A stretch of DNA of 64,000 bases from Atrichornis clamosus. Its lineage: Eukaryota > Chordata > Aves > Passeriformes > Menuridae. Positions 39,246 to 51,500 of the stretch are shown one piece after another. The translations under genes and the position numbers were made by a program. Under the pieces are notes generated by a model. The model was not told where the DNA came from. It saw nothing but the letters and a program-made list of their open reading frames with translations, and did not search any database. Positions within the stretch are counted from its first letter, which is position 1, and every line of letters starts with the position of its first letter. The stretch covers positions 1-64,000 of the forward strand of contig WBMZ01002893.1 in the NCBI GenBank assembly GCA_013400975.1, given 5' to 3'.

Positions 39246-39903
39246 AGGAGGATGAGTAAAGGCTGGATTTCTACAGCAGCAGTTACCAGTGACCATGGAT
39301 TGATGCTCTTCCCATCTTCCTTCTCTGAGGTGGAGCCACGCAACTGTGCTTGGAGCCCTCCCCACTTCTCATCTCACCCAGCTCCTGCTGCCAAATTTGC
39401 ACAAACATCATCCTCTTCAAATCTTCCAGCTCTTTGTTCCAGCTGGCGTGCAAATGCCAGCTGGGATTGGGCAGACAGGGAAACACGTGGATATAACAAA
39501 GCCCTTAATCCCTTCACAACGAAGCCAAAATTATTTTGATGTATTGGCCTTTAAATTGCTGCCTTCAGTGCTCAGGGGAGCTTTTCTTCTCATCTCCTCA
39601 GCAAAACGTGCAAGCAACTCCTGACCACCTCTTTTCTCTGCTTGAGTACTCATATCCTCCTATTTTTTTCCCCTGGATCCTCTTACAGATGTTTTCCCAG
39701 GTCTCTAAGCATTTCCACATCCTGTTTATTTGCTGCTAAAGGTGTAGTGCCGCAAACAAAATCTGTATCTGGAAAGAAGGAAACGGCAATAAGAAATGAG
39801 CTGCAAATTAAGACAAAAAGTGAACTTTGCCAATCACGGCCTGAGGCATAAATGTTGAGGTTCTTCAGTCTGGAAAATTTTCACTTTGATGTTCTAAACC
39901 TAC

Positions 39904-40064
39904 AAGAGAGGCTGTGGCTGCCCCATGCCTGGAAGTGCCCAAGGCCAGTTTGGTCAGGGCTTGGAGCAACCTGGGATAGTGCAAGGTGTTCCTGCCCATG
40001 GCAGGGGTTAGAACAAGATGATCTTTAAGATACCTTCCAACCCAAACCAGTCTGTGATTCTATA
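39904..40064 (+). mobile_element. CR1 LINE 3' fragment
   Basis: From 'gagaggctgtggctgcccc' to ctgtgattctata, followed by AT-rich DNA. Confidence 0.86.
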
Positions 40065-41622
40065 AAGAGAGAATGCAATAACAAAATAAACATTACACCA
40101 ATAATATAATAACATTTACACCAAAGTTGTAAAGCTTAAAAAATTAATGTGTCCCATTGAACTGCTGCATTTTGATTTTGAGTGACTCCAAGATATTCCC
40201 ATCAAATCCACAATCAAAAGGCTCCCATAAAGCACAAACACCCTCAGAACAAAACACAACATCAATATGTTTTCACCAGACCTCTTTGCAGCCTAGAAAT
40301 GTTAAACAAACGTGCCCTTTCTCACCCTAATTATTGAGCAGTGGATGTAGCAGCAAAGATGAATTCACTTTACTGAGTTTTATGATGTTTTAAATAAGGA
40401 GGGAAGGTCTTTCCTGTTTATTGCTTGGCAGCCACAGAGCTGGTCTGAACTTGCAGAAGTGATGCTCCCAGATAGCAAAGTGAGCCACTTCCATGCTCTC
40501 AATGTACAAGTAGGGAAACTGAGGCATGAAGCACAAACCTACTCCAAAGCCATTGAATAAATAAAAACTCGGATGAATCAAAACCCAGAGCAGCAGTGCC
40601 CTGCCTTCATTTAGCACAGACCATGATCAATTTGCAAGTGCTACTGATGGAAAAAATCTACTGGGTCCTGTAGCAGCTCCCTGTAAGCCCAGGCTTTTTC
40701 CCTGCCATGTGCTGGAGACAACAGTGCTTTATACAACCCCTACATTGAAATAATTTAAGCAGGAGGACTTCTCTCATTTCCTCTGGGGGGAACAATTCTG
40801 TAGCTGAAGAGATTGCAACATTAGGAAATATTTCCTGACGTCCACAGCTTCCAGAATCTGTTGATATATTATTAATAGAAAAGAAAATAAATATAGGTAT
40901 TAATGCCAGCAGACACTGTCTGCTACTAATAGTTGTTAAAGTAATATATTCCCCTTGTTTTTAGCTCTTATTAGTCTTTTTGCAAAGGGTTACAAGACCC
41001 TTATGCATCCATTAGCCAGTCAGCCATATGAAATTAATGTGGAGCAATTTTCATAAGCATTACTCAGAACTAATAATAATTAAGCATTATTTTCTGCTCA
41101 GATAACACAGAAAATAAAGCCTGACTTTTATGCCAAGATGGGTTTGCATTAGCTTAAGGTAGATGAATTAATTCTCATTTACAAGGCTTCTCTGCCAGCT
41201 AGCCAGAAAATATCAAGGTAATTAAAACCAATTTGTGAGGTTCTGTCCCATTGCACATTCACTGGGTTTTATCATTGCTGCAAATCACAGGTGCTTTTAT
41301 GCAAAGGTGGAACATGAAGGGGACTCTGCTGCCTGTCTCCTTCCCCATCACTTCCAAGAAAAGCAGAAAACTCCTTGTGAACAGCACAACACGTTTGGAA
41401 TGCACTTTGCTGCTGGAGATCAATAAAGAACCATGCATAGAATGAAGGACCAGCTCAGGCTGGGATGTCTCAGCAATGGAGGTAAAAGGCCTCAAACAGA
41501 GGCAAAAGTATTCCATTTCCTTTTGATTTACCATCTACTTGCAAGGGATTCACTTTGACTAATTATAAGATTGAGGGGTTTCTGTAGGCAGCACTTTCTG
41601 GACAGTTCTGAAACACTTCTCT

Positions 41623-41809
41623 TATCATAGAATCCTAAAATGGTTTGAGTTGCAAGGGACCTTAAAGCTCATAGAGTTCCACCCCCTGCCATGGACAGGG
41701 ACACCTTCCACTATCCCAGGTTGCTCCAAGCCCTGTCCAACCTGGCCTTGGACACTTCCAGGGATGGGGCAGTCACAGCTGCTCTGGGCAACCTGTGCCA
41801 GAGCCTCAG
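41623..41809 (-). mobile_element. CR1 LINE 3' fragment near the PRSS55 3' end
   Basis: Reverse copy that starts tatcatagaatcctaaaatg, about 0.5 kb beyond the PRSS55 polyadenylation signal. Confidence 0.87.
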
Positions 41810-42276
41810 TGGTTCTGTCCCAGAAGTTTGACACGGCACCTGAGCAGGTGCTGAGGTCTCTGAAGATGCTCTTAGCTTGGGCCGGCTGCAAGACAGAAGA
41901 TAAATTAGTCCAGCTAATAATTATCTGTAAGATACATTAACCCAGAGCTATCCTACAACAGCTGAGCTGATAATGAGAAACTGAATCTCTTTCTCTGGGT
42001 TTCAACATTCCAAGGGGATCAGCACCTTCAGATGCCACATCTTCGCTTTGCATCTGAGCTTAGCAAACAACCAAGCCTTATGTTTTTCACAGGATTATGA
42101 CCCCTCTTGCCCAAGTTCTGCCTCCTTCATTTCATTTCCCCACCCTCTGCTCACTCCCCATCTCATTGTGACATCTCCTGTTGGTGTCTGAGTCCACATC
42201 AGTGACGTGGAGCTGGGTGGCCTCAGACACGACTGTTTGAGCCAGCAGAACAAAGAATGAGGTGGCAGTTCTGACT

Positions 42277-42282
42277 TTTATT
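42277..42282 (-). terminator. PRSS55: PRSS55 polyadenylation signal
   Basis: AATAAA on the minus strand, 20 bases after the stop codon. This implies a very short 3' untranslated region with cleavage near 42255-42265. Confidence 0.65.
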
Positions 42283-42302
42283 ATGTTTTCAAAAACCTTC
42301 TC

Positions 42303-42590
42303 TCAGAGCAATCGAATTGCTATTAAAGAGATGGATAAAAGGAGACAAAACTCCAGAAACACCAGCTGTGTCCCAGCGCTGGAACGAGCCACCCTGATAC
42401 GTGCCCCATTGTCCACGCCCTCAGTGAAGAAAGGTTTTCCCCTGATGGCCGTTTCCTTCTCAATCCAGCCCTGGTAGCTGTAAACAGACGTTAAAATCCT
42501 GTGGCTTGGCTTTCCTCCGCTGATGATGCCGACCTGGAACCACTTCATGGTGTTCCAGTAGCTGCAGACCAGAGGTCCCCCGCTGTCCAC
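42303..42590 (-). CDS. PRSS55: PRSS55 coding exon 5 (catalytic Ser and C-terminal anchor)
   Basis: The acceptor is cttctgccgtag. The exon opens with V-D-S-G-G-P-L-V-C, giving S241, and continues with KWFQVGIIS, a substrate-site loop with Gly in place of Trp215 and no Cys220, and the C-terminal helix (W-I-E-K). After about 30 linker residues it ends in a 22-residue hydrophobic tail and a stop at 42303-42305. Ser-Ser-Ala-Gly at 308-311 is a plausible GPI attachment area. Confidence 0.92.
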   Translation of the reverse strand: MDSGGPLVCSYWNTMKWFQVGIISGGKPSHRILTSVYSYQGWIEKETAIRGKPFFTEGVDNGARIRVARSSAGTQLVFLEFCLLLSISLIAIRLL

Positions 42591-45500
42591 CTACGGCAGA
42601 AGGAGGAATGTTACAGCTGGGTCAAGCCTCAGGTCCCTCAGAGCATTTGCTTCACACAGGCTGACTGGGAAAATCAGTCTCTATCCCAGGTTCACGAGGA
42701 TTTGGTGGGGGGAGAGGGAATTTGGATTTAAAATTTCACAGCTCAGCCCCGAGATCCTGCAGAATAAATAAATAGATACAGAAGACAAGAGCAGGAGATC
42801 AGTCCCAAGCTCTGGCTCAGTGCACTGCCCTGTCATTCCCAGCCTTTTCCACATGATCCTCTGGCCCCAGGAGGATACCTGAGACCTGTCAGCAAAAGAC
42901 AGCATTCCCGAGTGAAAAGGGACATTTGCTGTGACTGCTCACTCAGTCCTTGTCTTCTCTGCAAAGCTGGTGCGTGGAGGTGCTGGGTACCTGCCACTGT
43001 GAATTTTGGGGGCTAGCATCCAGACAGTGGGCAGGAGATGAACAATAATCCTGACAAATCCTTCCCAAAACCACAGTCATTTCCCTGAAAACTTTCCCAC
43101 TGCTGCAAGGGCTCCACTCAGCCAGCGTGGGCAAGGCTTCAAATGCAGGTTGCAGCCATCTCAAAAAGAGGAATATTCTCGTTTTGCTGCTGTAGTTGGA
43201 AGACCAAGAGCACAAGGAATCTTTGAACACAACCTCAGGGAGAAGAGAAACCAGCACAAAATCCACCCAGCCAGGTACAGCACTTTTCTGAGGAAAAGCT
43301 GGGGGTGTTCACCTGGAGAAGAGAAGGCTCCAGGGAGACCTCAGAGCCCCTTCCAGGGCCTAAAGGGGCTCCAGGAGAGCTGGAGAGGGACTTTGGATAA
43401 GGGCATGGAGGGACAGGACTAGGGGGAATGGTTTCCCATTTCCACAGGGCACGGTTAGATGGGATATTGGGAAGGAATTCTTGGCTGTGAGGGTGGTGAG
43501 GCCCTGGCACAGGTTTCCCAGAGAAGCTGTGGCTGCCCCATCCCTGGAAGTGTTCCAGGCCAGGTTGGACAGGGCTTGGAGCAACCTGGGATAGTGGAAG
43601 GTGTCCCTGCCCATGGCAGTANCTGCCCCATCAAGTGTTCCAGGCCAGGTTGGACAGGGCTTGGAGCAACCTGGGATAGTGGAAGGTGTCCCTGCCCATG
43701 GCAGTAGTTGGAAGTGCATGATCTTTAAGGTCCCTTCCAAACCAAACCAGTCTGGGATTCCATGTACACTTCCAGTGCTGTGCAGCCCCTGCTATAGGGA
43801 ATTTTCCTTCCACGTTGGCCTTGAATCCTTTTCTCCACCCTTTATCCAGCACATGTGGTAAACAAACTCAGTACAAACCCATTTCCCAAGACAGCAAACT
43901 TTACTGGGAAATGTTGTCCTTCCCTGTTTGCACACGACTTTGGGAAACATCTTTGTCATTAATGGATGAAACCCCTTCTGCCAGCAGCTACCCTGAGCTA
44001 ACAGACATTAATTAACGAGCAAGGAAGGACTGTAGTTCCCTGTGCAGCTCATCAACACTCACTGAAGTTTATGGCTGAATTCCTACTCCAGTAGCTGGAG
44101 GGCCCAGGTCATTAATACACTTATCTTTTGATTTTTTTTCCTCTTTTTTTCAGTTCAATATTCATATAGGAAGGAAAAATTAAGATAAATGCAGAGGAAA
44201 TGTTCATAGAATCACAGAACATCCTAAGCTGGATGGGACCCACAAGGCTCACAGACTCCCAAAGTCATTAAGGCTGGAAAAGACCTTTCAGGTTGTTGAG
44301 TCCAAACATAAATTCAGTGCTGTTTGCACTGCAGTGGTATTATTGTAGCCACGTCCTTGCTTCTCAGTTAGTGCTGCTGGACTCTCTTCAGACTCCAAAG
44401 ACGTTTCCCGACCCCATTTCAGCCAAGAATTCCCTTGAAAATCACAGAAGTGCCCTTGCAGTGACCTTGGAGCCGCGCCTCATCGGCGTCCTCGGCGACG
44501 GCATCCTGTTGGAATGAGTGAGCATCCACGCACAATTCAATTACTGGGGATTTCGCTGCTCGTTCCCTCGGGGCAGGAACAGGCCGAACGCGTTATCCGG
44601 GTAGCGAGGGGAAGGCGCTGGGAGCCTCCCAGACGGGGATAACGAGCGGAGTCAGGGCAGCGGGAGCCGTGCCGTGACATCCCCGGGATGCGCCGTGCCC
44701 GCTTTTCCCAGGAGGAAAAGGAGACTTTCGGCACTGGTGGAGCCCCTGCGCACCACGGGGCAGGTCGGTTTCAGCCTCCAGTTTGGAGGCCGTTCACACT
44801 TGCAAAGGATCTTCCTCCCAGGGCGTTTAAACACCAGTTAATTCCTGATGCCTTGTGACTCTCCCGGGGGGAAATGTCTTATCGCGTTCCGTAGCCGGGA
44901 AAACCGCGGCAGGGAAGGGATGTGATTTGCACGAGGCAGCGGCGGAGCCAGGAATCCTTATTTAAACTGTGCCTCACGTAGTATCCCTTTCTAATCAGAC
45001 CCGCTCTTCCCTGTTTTCCTCTTTAACCACGTCCCTTTGGTTCCCTGCCTGGTTGGTGGGGAAAACGGGATGTGTCTGCAGGGCTTGGGGGATCAGTGAT
45101 TTAAAAACCTGGGCAGAGAGGGAGTTCAGCAGTGCTGTGACAGCCCAGGCAGCAGCTGCAAATCCATTTTCCTAATCCACAAGCCCCGAGACCCAAATCC
45201 TGCTTCAGATCCCTTTCCACATGGGCTGAGCTGCTCTGCTTCATGGGTGCCGCTTCTAACGTGCCTGTTTCTCTTAACTTCAGTTATTTAACATGAGGAT
45301 TTTTGTTCAAAATGGGCCAAGTCATCCTCTCCGTGTGATAATCTCACTCACATAATTACAGCAGGACCCCGGATGAATCAGGAACCTGTATTTTATAGGG
45401 CTAAACATGGAGAAAACAAACTCAGTCCTTGGACACTTCAGAATATCCCTGTATCCATCTTAAGCTCTCAGGAATGCTGGCCCAAGGTTTTCCATGCTTG

Positions 45501-48500
45501 TGTAGGAGAGGGAGTGGGAGGAGTGAGTTTTGAGTGCAGGGACAATTATCTCAGCTCTGTGACGCTTCCAGTAACACTAATTTAATAAATGCTCAGGTTA
45601 ATGACTCTGAGGATGGAAGAATTATTAAATGCTGCTTTCAGGCTCCTGTATCCTGGTGCTGAAACACTTCTGGTCAGCAAAACACACCAGATACCTGCTC
45701 CTGCTTTTCCATCTAACTGCCAAGTTTCTGATGGAAAAAAAACCCCTAAAAATAGCAGCTTTTGCTTCTGTTCATGGTTCTTGTCATCTCGAAGATGAGT
45801 GAAAAGCAACCGCAACAAATCAGATCTGGTGCTGAATCCTGCCTTAAACATGTTAATCCTCCCATTAGGAGAGGTGAAAGCAATGATACATTTACTGATA
45901 AATAGCTCTGGGTTGCAAAAAAATCCATCACTGACTAACAGGGTGCTTTGTTCACTGAAGCTGCCCAAAAATTTCATCTTTTTCACTGCGGCCAAAACCT
46001 TTTTTTTTGGTGAGCATCAGGAGCCTTTCTGCTGACTTTCCTGGGCTTTGGATCAAAAGTGTAATCTCTCTTTTCTATTTGTATTCGTGTCTGCAGCACA
46101 GTAATTGATCAGAACAAACATGTTCAGCCACATAAATCTTCCGAGGTGGGAGAAGCTCTGGGGGTGGGAGAACAACTCATCTGATCCTCATTAGGTGGAT
46201 ACACAATCCCTGCAAGTCATCGCTGGTTTCCTTTTCATGTTGGTGAGCTCTGTGCAAATTGGGGAGAATCAGCATGTGCATAACAACACTGGCCATCAGA
46301 GCTGCCCTGGCTGCTGGAGGAAAAGGCTTTGGCAAACATCATTTGCCCAGTTATTTCAGGCTGTCTTTGAAGTGGGAGGAAGGAGGTGGTGGCCACTTTG
46401 TTGTACAGGTACCAAACATGCACCAGGTGACACAGGGCACCTGGACTCCTCTCACGCAAACCCTTTGAGCTCTCAGGTGGGAGCCTTCAGCTCCTCTGTC
46501 CCTCCACCCCCTTGCTGGAAAATGGGAGAAGACAGCCCGAATCCATCCACGTTGATGTCAGCAGGGTCCATTAGTAACTGTGGTGGCACAAAGGGTTAAA
46601 ATGCTTTTGGCCAAAGCCCCTGTGGCCCAGACTCCTGTCTCTGACTGTCGTCTGCAGCAAGTGGTCAGGGGAGGAGAACGAGGAACAGGACAAGTATTTA
46701 CAGAGTTGTATTTACGTCCCAGTGGTTAATGGCCTCAGAGAGATCTTCATCCAGGAAGTTACTTAATTGCTTTTTGAATCCATTTATCCCTTAGGATAAA
46801 TACCACAACATCCTGGTCAGCGACTTCCATAGTTTAATTATCTGATGGATGAAAAAACACTTCCTTCTATTTGTTTTAAATCTGCTGCCTGATAAGGCCA
46901 TCTGACACCCCTCCCTCACGCGTTTGGAGCAGCAGTGACACAAGGACAGCTCTTGACTTCTCTCTGTGCTGCCCATGAGGTCAGAAATGTGTCACATCCC
47001 CGTCAGTCTTCTCCCTTACAAGCCTCAGAACCTTGCTCTGTTATTCCCTGTTCTACCAGAAGCAGTTCCATGTCCCTGTTCATCCTTCCTGTTCTACTTT
47101 CCTCCTTTTCTAAAATTTCCACTCCTTTCTCAGATGGATTGGATGGGAATCACACACAGGGAGGAAGCTCCCAAGAATAGTGCCCTGGCACAACACACGT
47201 TTGCTTTGCCACTTTGTCCTGTCCTAATAATTTCTAATGCTCTCATTGCCCTTTTGACCTCCCCAGCGCCTCAGCCTGATGTTTTTGAAGGACTACCCAC
47301 AGTTCTTCTGACACGGTAATAGCTAAATTAGAGCCTATTATGGCAACGGTACAGCTGGAATTGTTTCTCCACATACCCATTATTTTTCTTTATCAATAAT
47401 GAGCTGCATCTGCTGTTTTAACCTCCAGTCACTTGGGATAATGAGACCTGCTGCACCTCTGCACAGCTTTCACTTTGACCACTTTGAATAACGTTGTGGC
47501 ATTGGACATCTTAGCATTTGCCCTCCTGGAGCACCAAAATTCCCTTCATGGATGCCAACACAACTCTCCTTGTGAGCCCTTTCTCTCTTCAAATTCTTCC
47601 TCTCTTCGAATCCTTTCCGCTTCATGACAGCTCAGTTTCTCCACCAGCCTTTGGTGAGGAACCTCCTTACAAGGGTTTTGGGAATCTCAGCGCATGTAGG
47701 TGGTTGGATCACCCTCTGCCACATTCTTGGCAACTCCTTCAAAGAATTTGGATGTGCCTGTGAGTCATGGCTTTCCCTCAAAGCTGTGTTGACTCACGGC
47801 AATTGGATGGGAAGCGGCTCCTCTGAATCACCACAGCCATTCCCTCACTCCCGGGGCAGGCTGGGATTTTGTGTTCAGCTGGATCCAGAGGTGTTCTGCT
47901 CCCCACCAGGCACACAAAGCCATGCTGGAACATCAAACACCTTCAGTTTGAGGGACCAAAAGCTACGACCCAGAGAAAGCACAAGAGATGCCCGACAACA
48001 TCATCATCATCCCAGGTTCTTCCATCAGGAATTCATTTTTGACAAATTAAGGAATTAAGCCACCAGAGCCTGAATGTGTTCACTTGTCTGCCCACATCAT
48101 AAAATGATAAAGTGATGAAAGCCCTATAAAATCATGGAGCATGGGAAAAGCGTTCTGACTCTTGTGAACTGCACATCAAAGGACCCTTCAGAAGAAAATT
48201 TAAGGGACTACAAATGCAGAAACATCTCTCCCCTGCTTTGTTCTGGGGCTTCCCAGGACACCTTCCTATTTAAAGCAATCTGTTCCTTAGGGAAAAAACC
48301 CACCTCAGGATGGTAGCAAAAGTTCAGTGATGGAAAATCCACGACAAGTGGATCACAGTTTTCCACAGGACAAGAGGAAATGGCCTCAGGTTGCACCAGG
48401 GGAGGGTTAGATGGAATATGAGGAAAAATTTCTTCCCTGAAAGATTTGTCTAGCCCTGGCACAGGCTGTCCAAGGCAGTGGTGGAGTCACCATCCCTGGA

Positions 48501-51500
48501 AATGTTCAGAAAACAAGTGGACGTGGCACGTGGGGACATGGGGCAGTGGTGGCCTTAAGTGTTGAATTAATGATTGGACTCAATGGTCCCAGAGGGTTTT
48601 TCCAACCTCAGTAATTCCATGATTCTAATATCAAGGTAAGGTAGAACAAAAAGTACTTTTGTGTAGTTGGTAATAACTTTGAAATCAAATGTGGATGGTT
48701 TTGACTCCTGGCCCCCAGGAAACCTTTGGTTGATAGGCAGAAGGCCCTAAAACATCAGACCTCCTATGGATACTCCCCATCCCTACAGACTGCAGCCAGA
48801 CCATCACCTATCCACCTGTCCTTAGGTGTTTTGAGCAGCCTGAGGGACTGACCACACTACCCTGGTTTGGGGTCTTCTCCTTGAATCCCTGATAATCACC
48901 TATAGCGACAAAGTTTTCATTCACAGACTTTTTCTTTGAAAAATTCTATTTCACAAGTCTTCCTTTGCAGTTTTGGGACCATGTTAGGACAAGCAAAAGG
49001 ATGCAAGAACTCGTGGAAGGATGCAAGGGCTTTTCCAGTGCAAGTGTCAGGCTCCTACTGCAGTCACTGGGGCATGGTTAGAGGTGGGAGCAGTGGGATA
49101 CCAGTGGATATCCTGGGATATCTGACGGAGACTTTAATGTCCTGCCTTGGAGCCAAGTGTCTCCTTGTGAGCTGAACACCTTCAGTTCATGGAGAGCAGT
49201 TTATGGGGATTTCAGTTCATGGGGATTTCAGTTCATGGGGAGCAATAAACACATGTTTAGGGACTGATCTCATTTTAACACAGATGCTTAAAACAGTCTC
49301 TCATGCTGTAAAGGGCATTTTTGCTTTCCAAACTCCTGGCAGTCCATGTGGGCAGGACATATTGCAGCTGAAGAAAACAGGTCCTTCCCTGCTTTTTCAC
49401 AGAACTAAAGGAATCAAAACCCACAGTCCTAAAGGCATCCTGGCTTCTTCTCAGACATTTATCAGAGATGGGCAAGGGGGAATGGTTTTAACCTGACAGA
49501 GAGTAGGGCTAGATGGGGTATTGGGAAGGAATTCTTCGCTGTGAGGGCGGGGAGGTCCTGGCACAGGTTGCCCAGAGAAGCTGTGGCTGCCCCTGGATCC
49601 CTGGAAGTGTCCAAGGCCAGGCTGGATGGGGCTTGGAGCAACCTGGGATAGTGGAAAATTGGAAAAAGATGAGCTTTAAGGTCCCTTTCAACCTAAACCA
49701 CTCTGTGATTTATGGCCAAAACCACCCCTGCTAGAGGCTGTGGGAGCGGACAGATACCTGCAGCTCCTGACTCACCTGAGCTGGAACCTTCCCACTGCTC
49801 TTGGGGTCACAAACAACTCCTTCCCCTGAAATCAGAGCAGGGACTGGCCCCCCTTCATCTGCTGCTGAACTGTAGGTGAACTGTGACTCCAGCTGAACAC
49901 ACTTTGTCCTAATCACCACAGCCAGAGCTACCCCCACAGCCCCTCTGAAATATAATTGGGCCATTTACTGAATTTTGCCTGGGCAGGGAAGGCACTGAAG
50001 GAGGTATTTGCTTTGTGAGTCCCTTATACTCTAATTATTGTTCAAGTTACCATTGCATCAGAGCCTAACAAAAGATCCTTAAGAAAGCAAGGAATTAGAT
50101 ATCAATTGTGGTTCATGGGGTCATGGAAGAAATGTAGCACACAAAAATAATAATACATAGGCCATCTCCAGTGTCTGTTCTTTAGCACTTGTACCCCCTG
50201 AACATCCATTAATGTTAATGTTTATGACTAAATAGAACTATAAGTCAATTACAGCTCCTGGTAGTGTTAATTCACAGTCAATCTATATATTTGTCTGCAG
50301 AACTGCTAGGGAATTGGGATATAATAGATTTTTCTTTTTAAGTGAATGGATTATTTTTTTTAAGTACAAATACTTGGGAGCTCTGCTATTCAATCTCCTT
50401 GAGTTATTACAGGAATATGGTCAGTTATCCACAAATTAGTCTGGTCTGGTTCTAGTATGAGATCAGCTGGTGAAAAGTCTGAGCCTTTTTGTTCATGGCC
50501 TTTCTATTCATGGAATGGCCTCAAGCTGCACCAGGGGAGGTTCAGGTTGGACATAGGAGGAATTTCTTCCGCTATTCCAGGTTGCTCCAAGTCTCATCCA
50601 GCCTGGCCTTGGACACTCCCAGGTATGGGGCATCCACAGCTTCTCTGGGAAACCTCTGCCAGGGCCTCACCACCCTCACAGGGAAGAATTTCTCCCTAAT
50701 ATTCAATCTAAATCTCTCCTCTTTTGGTTTAAAATGATTCCCTCTTGTCCTATCACAATCTACCCATGTAAAAAGTCATTCTCTCCATCACAGTTCACAG
50801 ACTTGGATCCAGATGTGGATCATGTGGATTTACAACCCTGAGTGCAGCAACTTGCCTGCCTTAGCCTGGCTCTGGACATGAACACGAATCCTGGTCCTCA
50901 ATAAAACCCAGGGAAGGTTGATGCAAGGCTTTTATCTCCCCTATGTCCAGAGTTCCTGGGGCCACAGGAAACTGCTGTAGCAAACTCAGCATCTCCAGGG
51001 CTTGTTCCCCAACCAGGAATCTCTGCCTTGCCCGAGCTTCTAAATCCTTCCTGGCCTCTCCACTGTGACTATCGTGGGTGGCTCCTGATCCATGCAAGAG
51101 CTGGAGCCTGAAAGTCCTCCAGGACACAGCTGGTTGGCACGGACCAGTGCCATGCCCAGGGCGGCTCCATCTCCGTGACAGGGATGAGGATGTAAAGGAT
51201 TTGGGTCTTTTGAAATCCGGCCTCACTCTCATCTGACACAAACCCTGTAATCCCTACAGACAATGGTAGCTTGAGAGGCGACACTGTCCACAGTGCCTCT
51301 CTCCCTGCCCAGGGCAGATGGGTTGTCCAGTTTTGGGTCACACAACAAGGAAGACATTGAGGGGCTGGAGTGTGGTCAGGGAAGGGAACGGAGCTGGGGA
51401 AGGGGCTGGAGCACCAGGAGCGGCTGAGGGAGCGGGGGGGGCTCAGCCTGGAGAAAAGGAGGCTCAGGGGGGCCCTTCTGGCTCTGCACAACTCCCTGAC

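Larger units (their letters stand above)
2900..42250. other. Intergenic spacer between convergent RP1L1 and PRSS55
   Basis: About 39 kb in which I see no gene. Open frames here are short, overlap CR1 copies or the N gap, and show no family motif. Besides the repeats listed separately, the stretches 4.7-7.8, 12.9-15.2, 15.5-17.2, 18.5-20.1, 22.5-25.4, 30.8-34.5, 35.1-36.2 and 40.1-41.6 kb look like single-copy DNA that I do not recognise. 40.8-41.25 kb is AT-rich and free of recognisable repeats. CpG-rich patches lie at 17.27-17.50 and 30.40-30.62 kb. A non-coding RNA or enhancer could be hidden here. Confidence 0.7.

Noticed and set aside
45582..45995. Minus-strand 137-codon frame
   Set aside because: No domain, no splice phase that fits PRSS55, and an amino-acid order that looks random.
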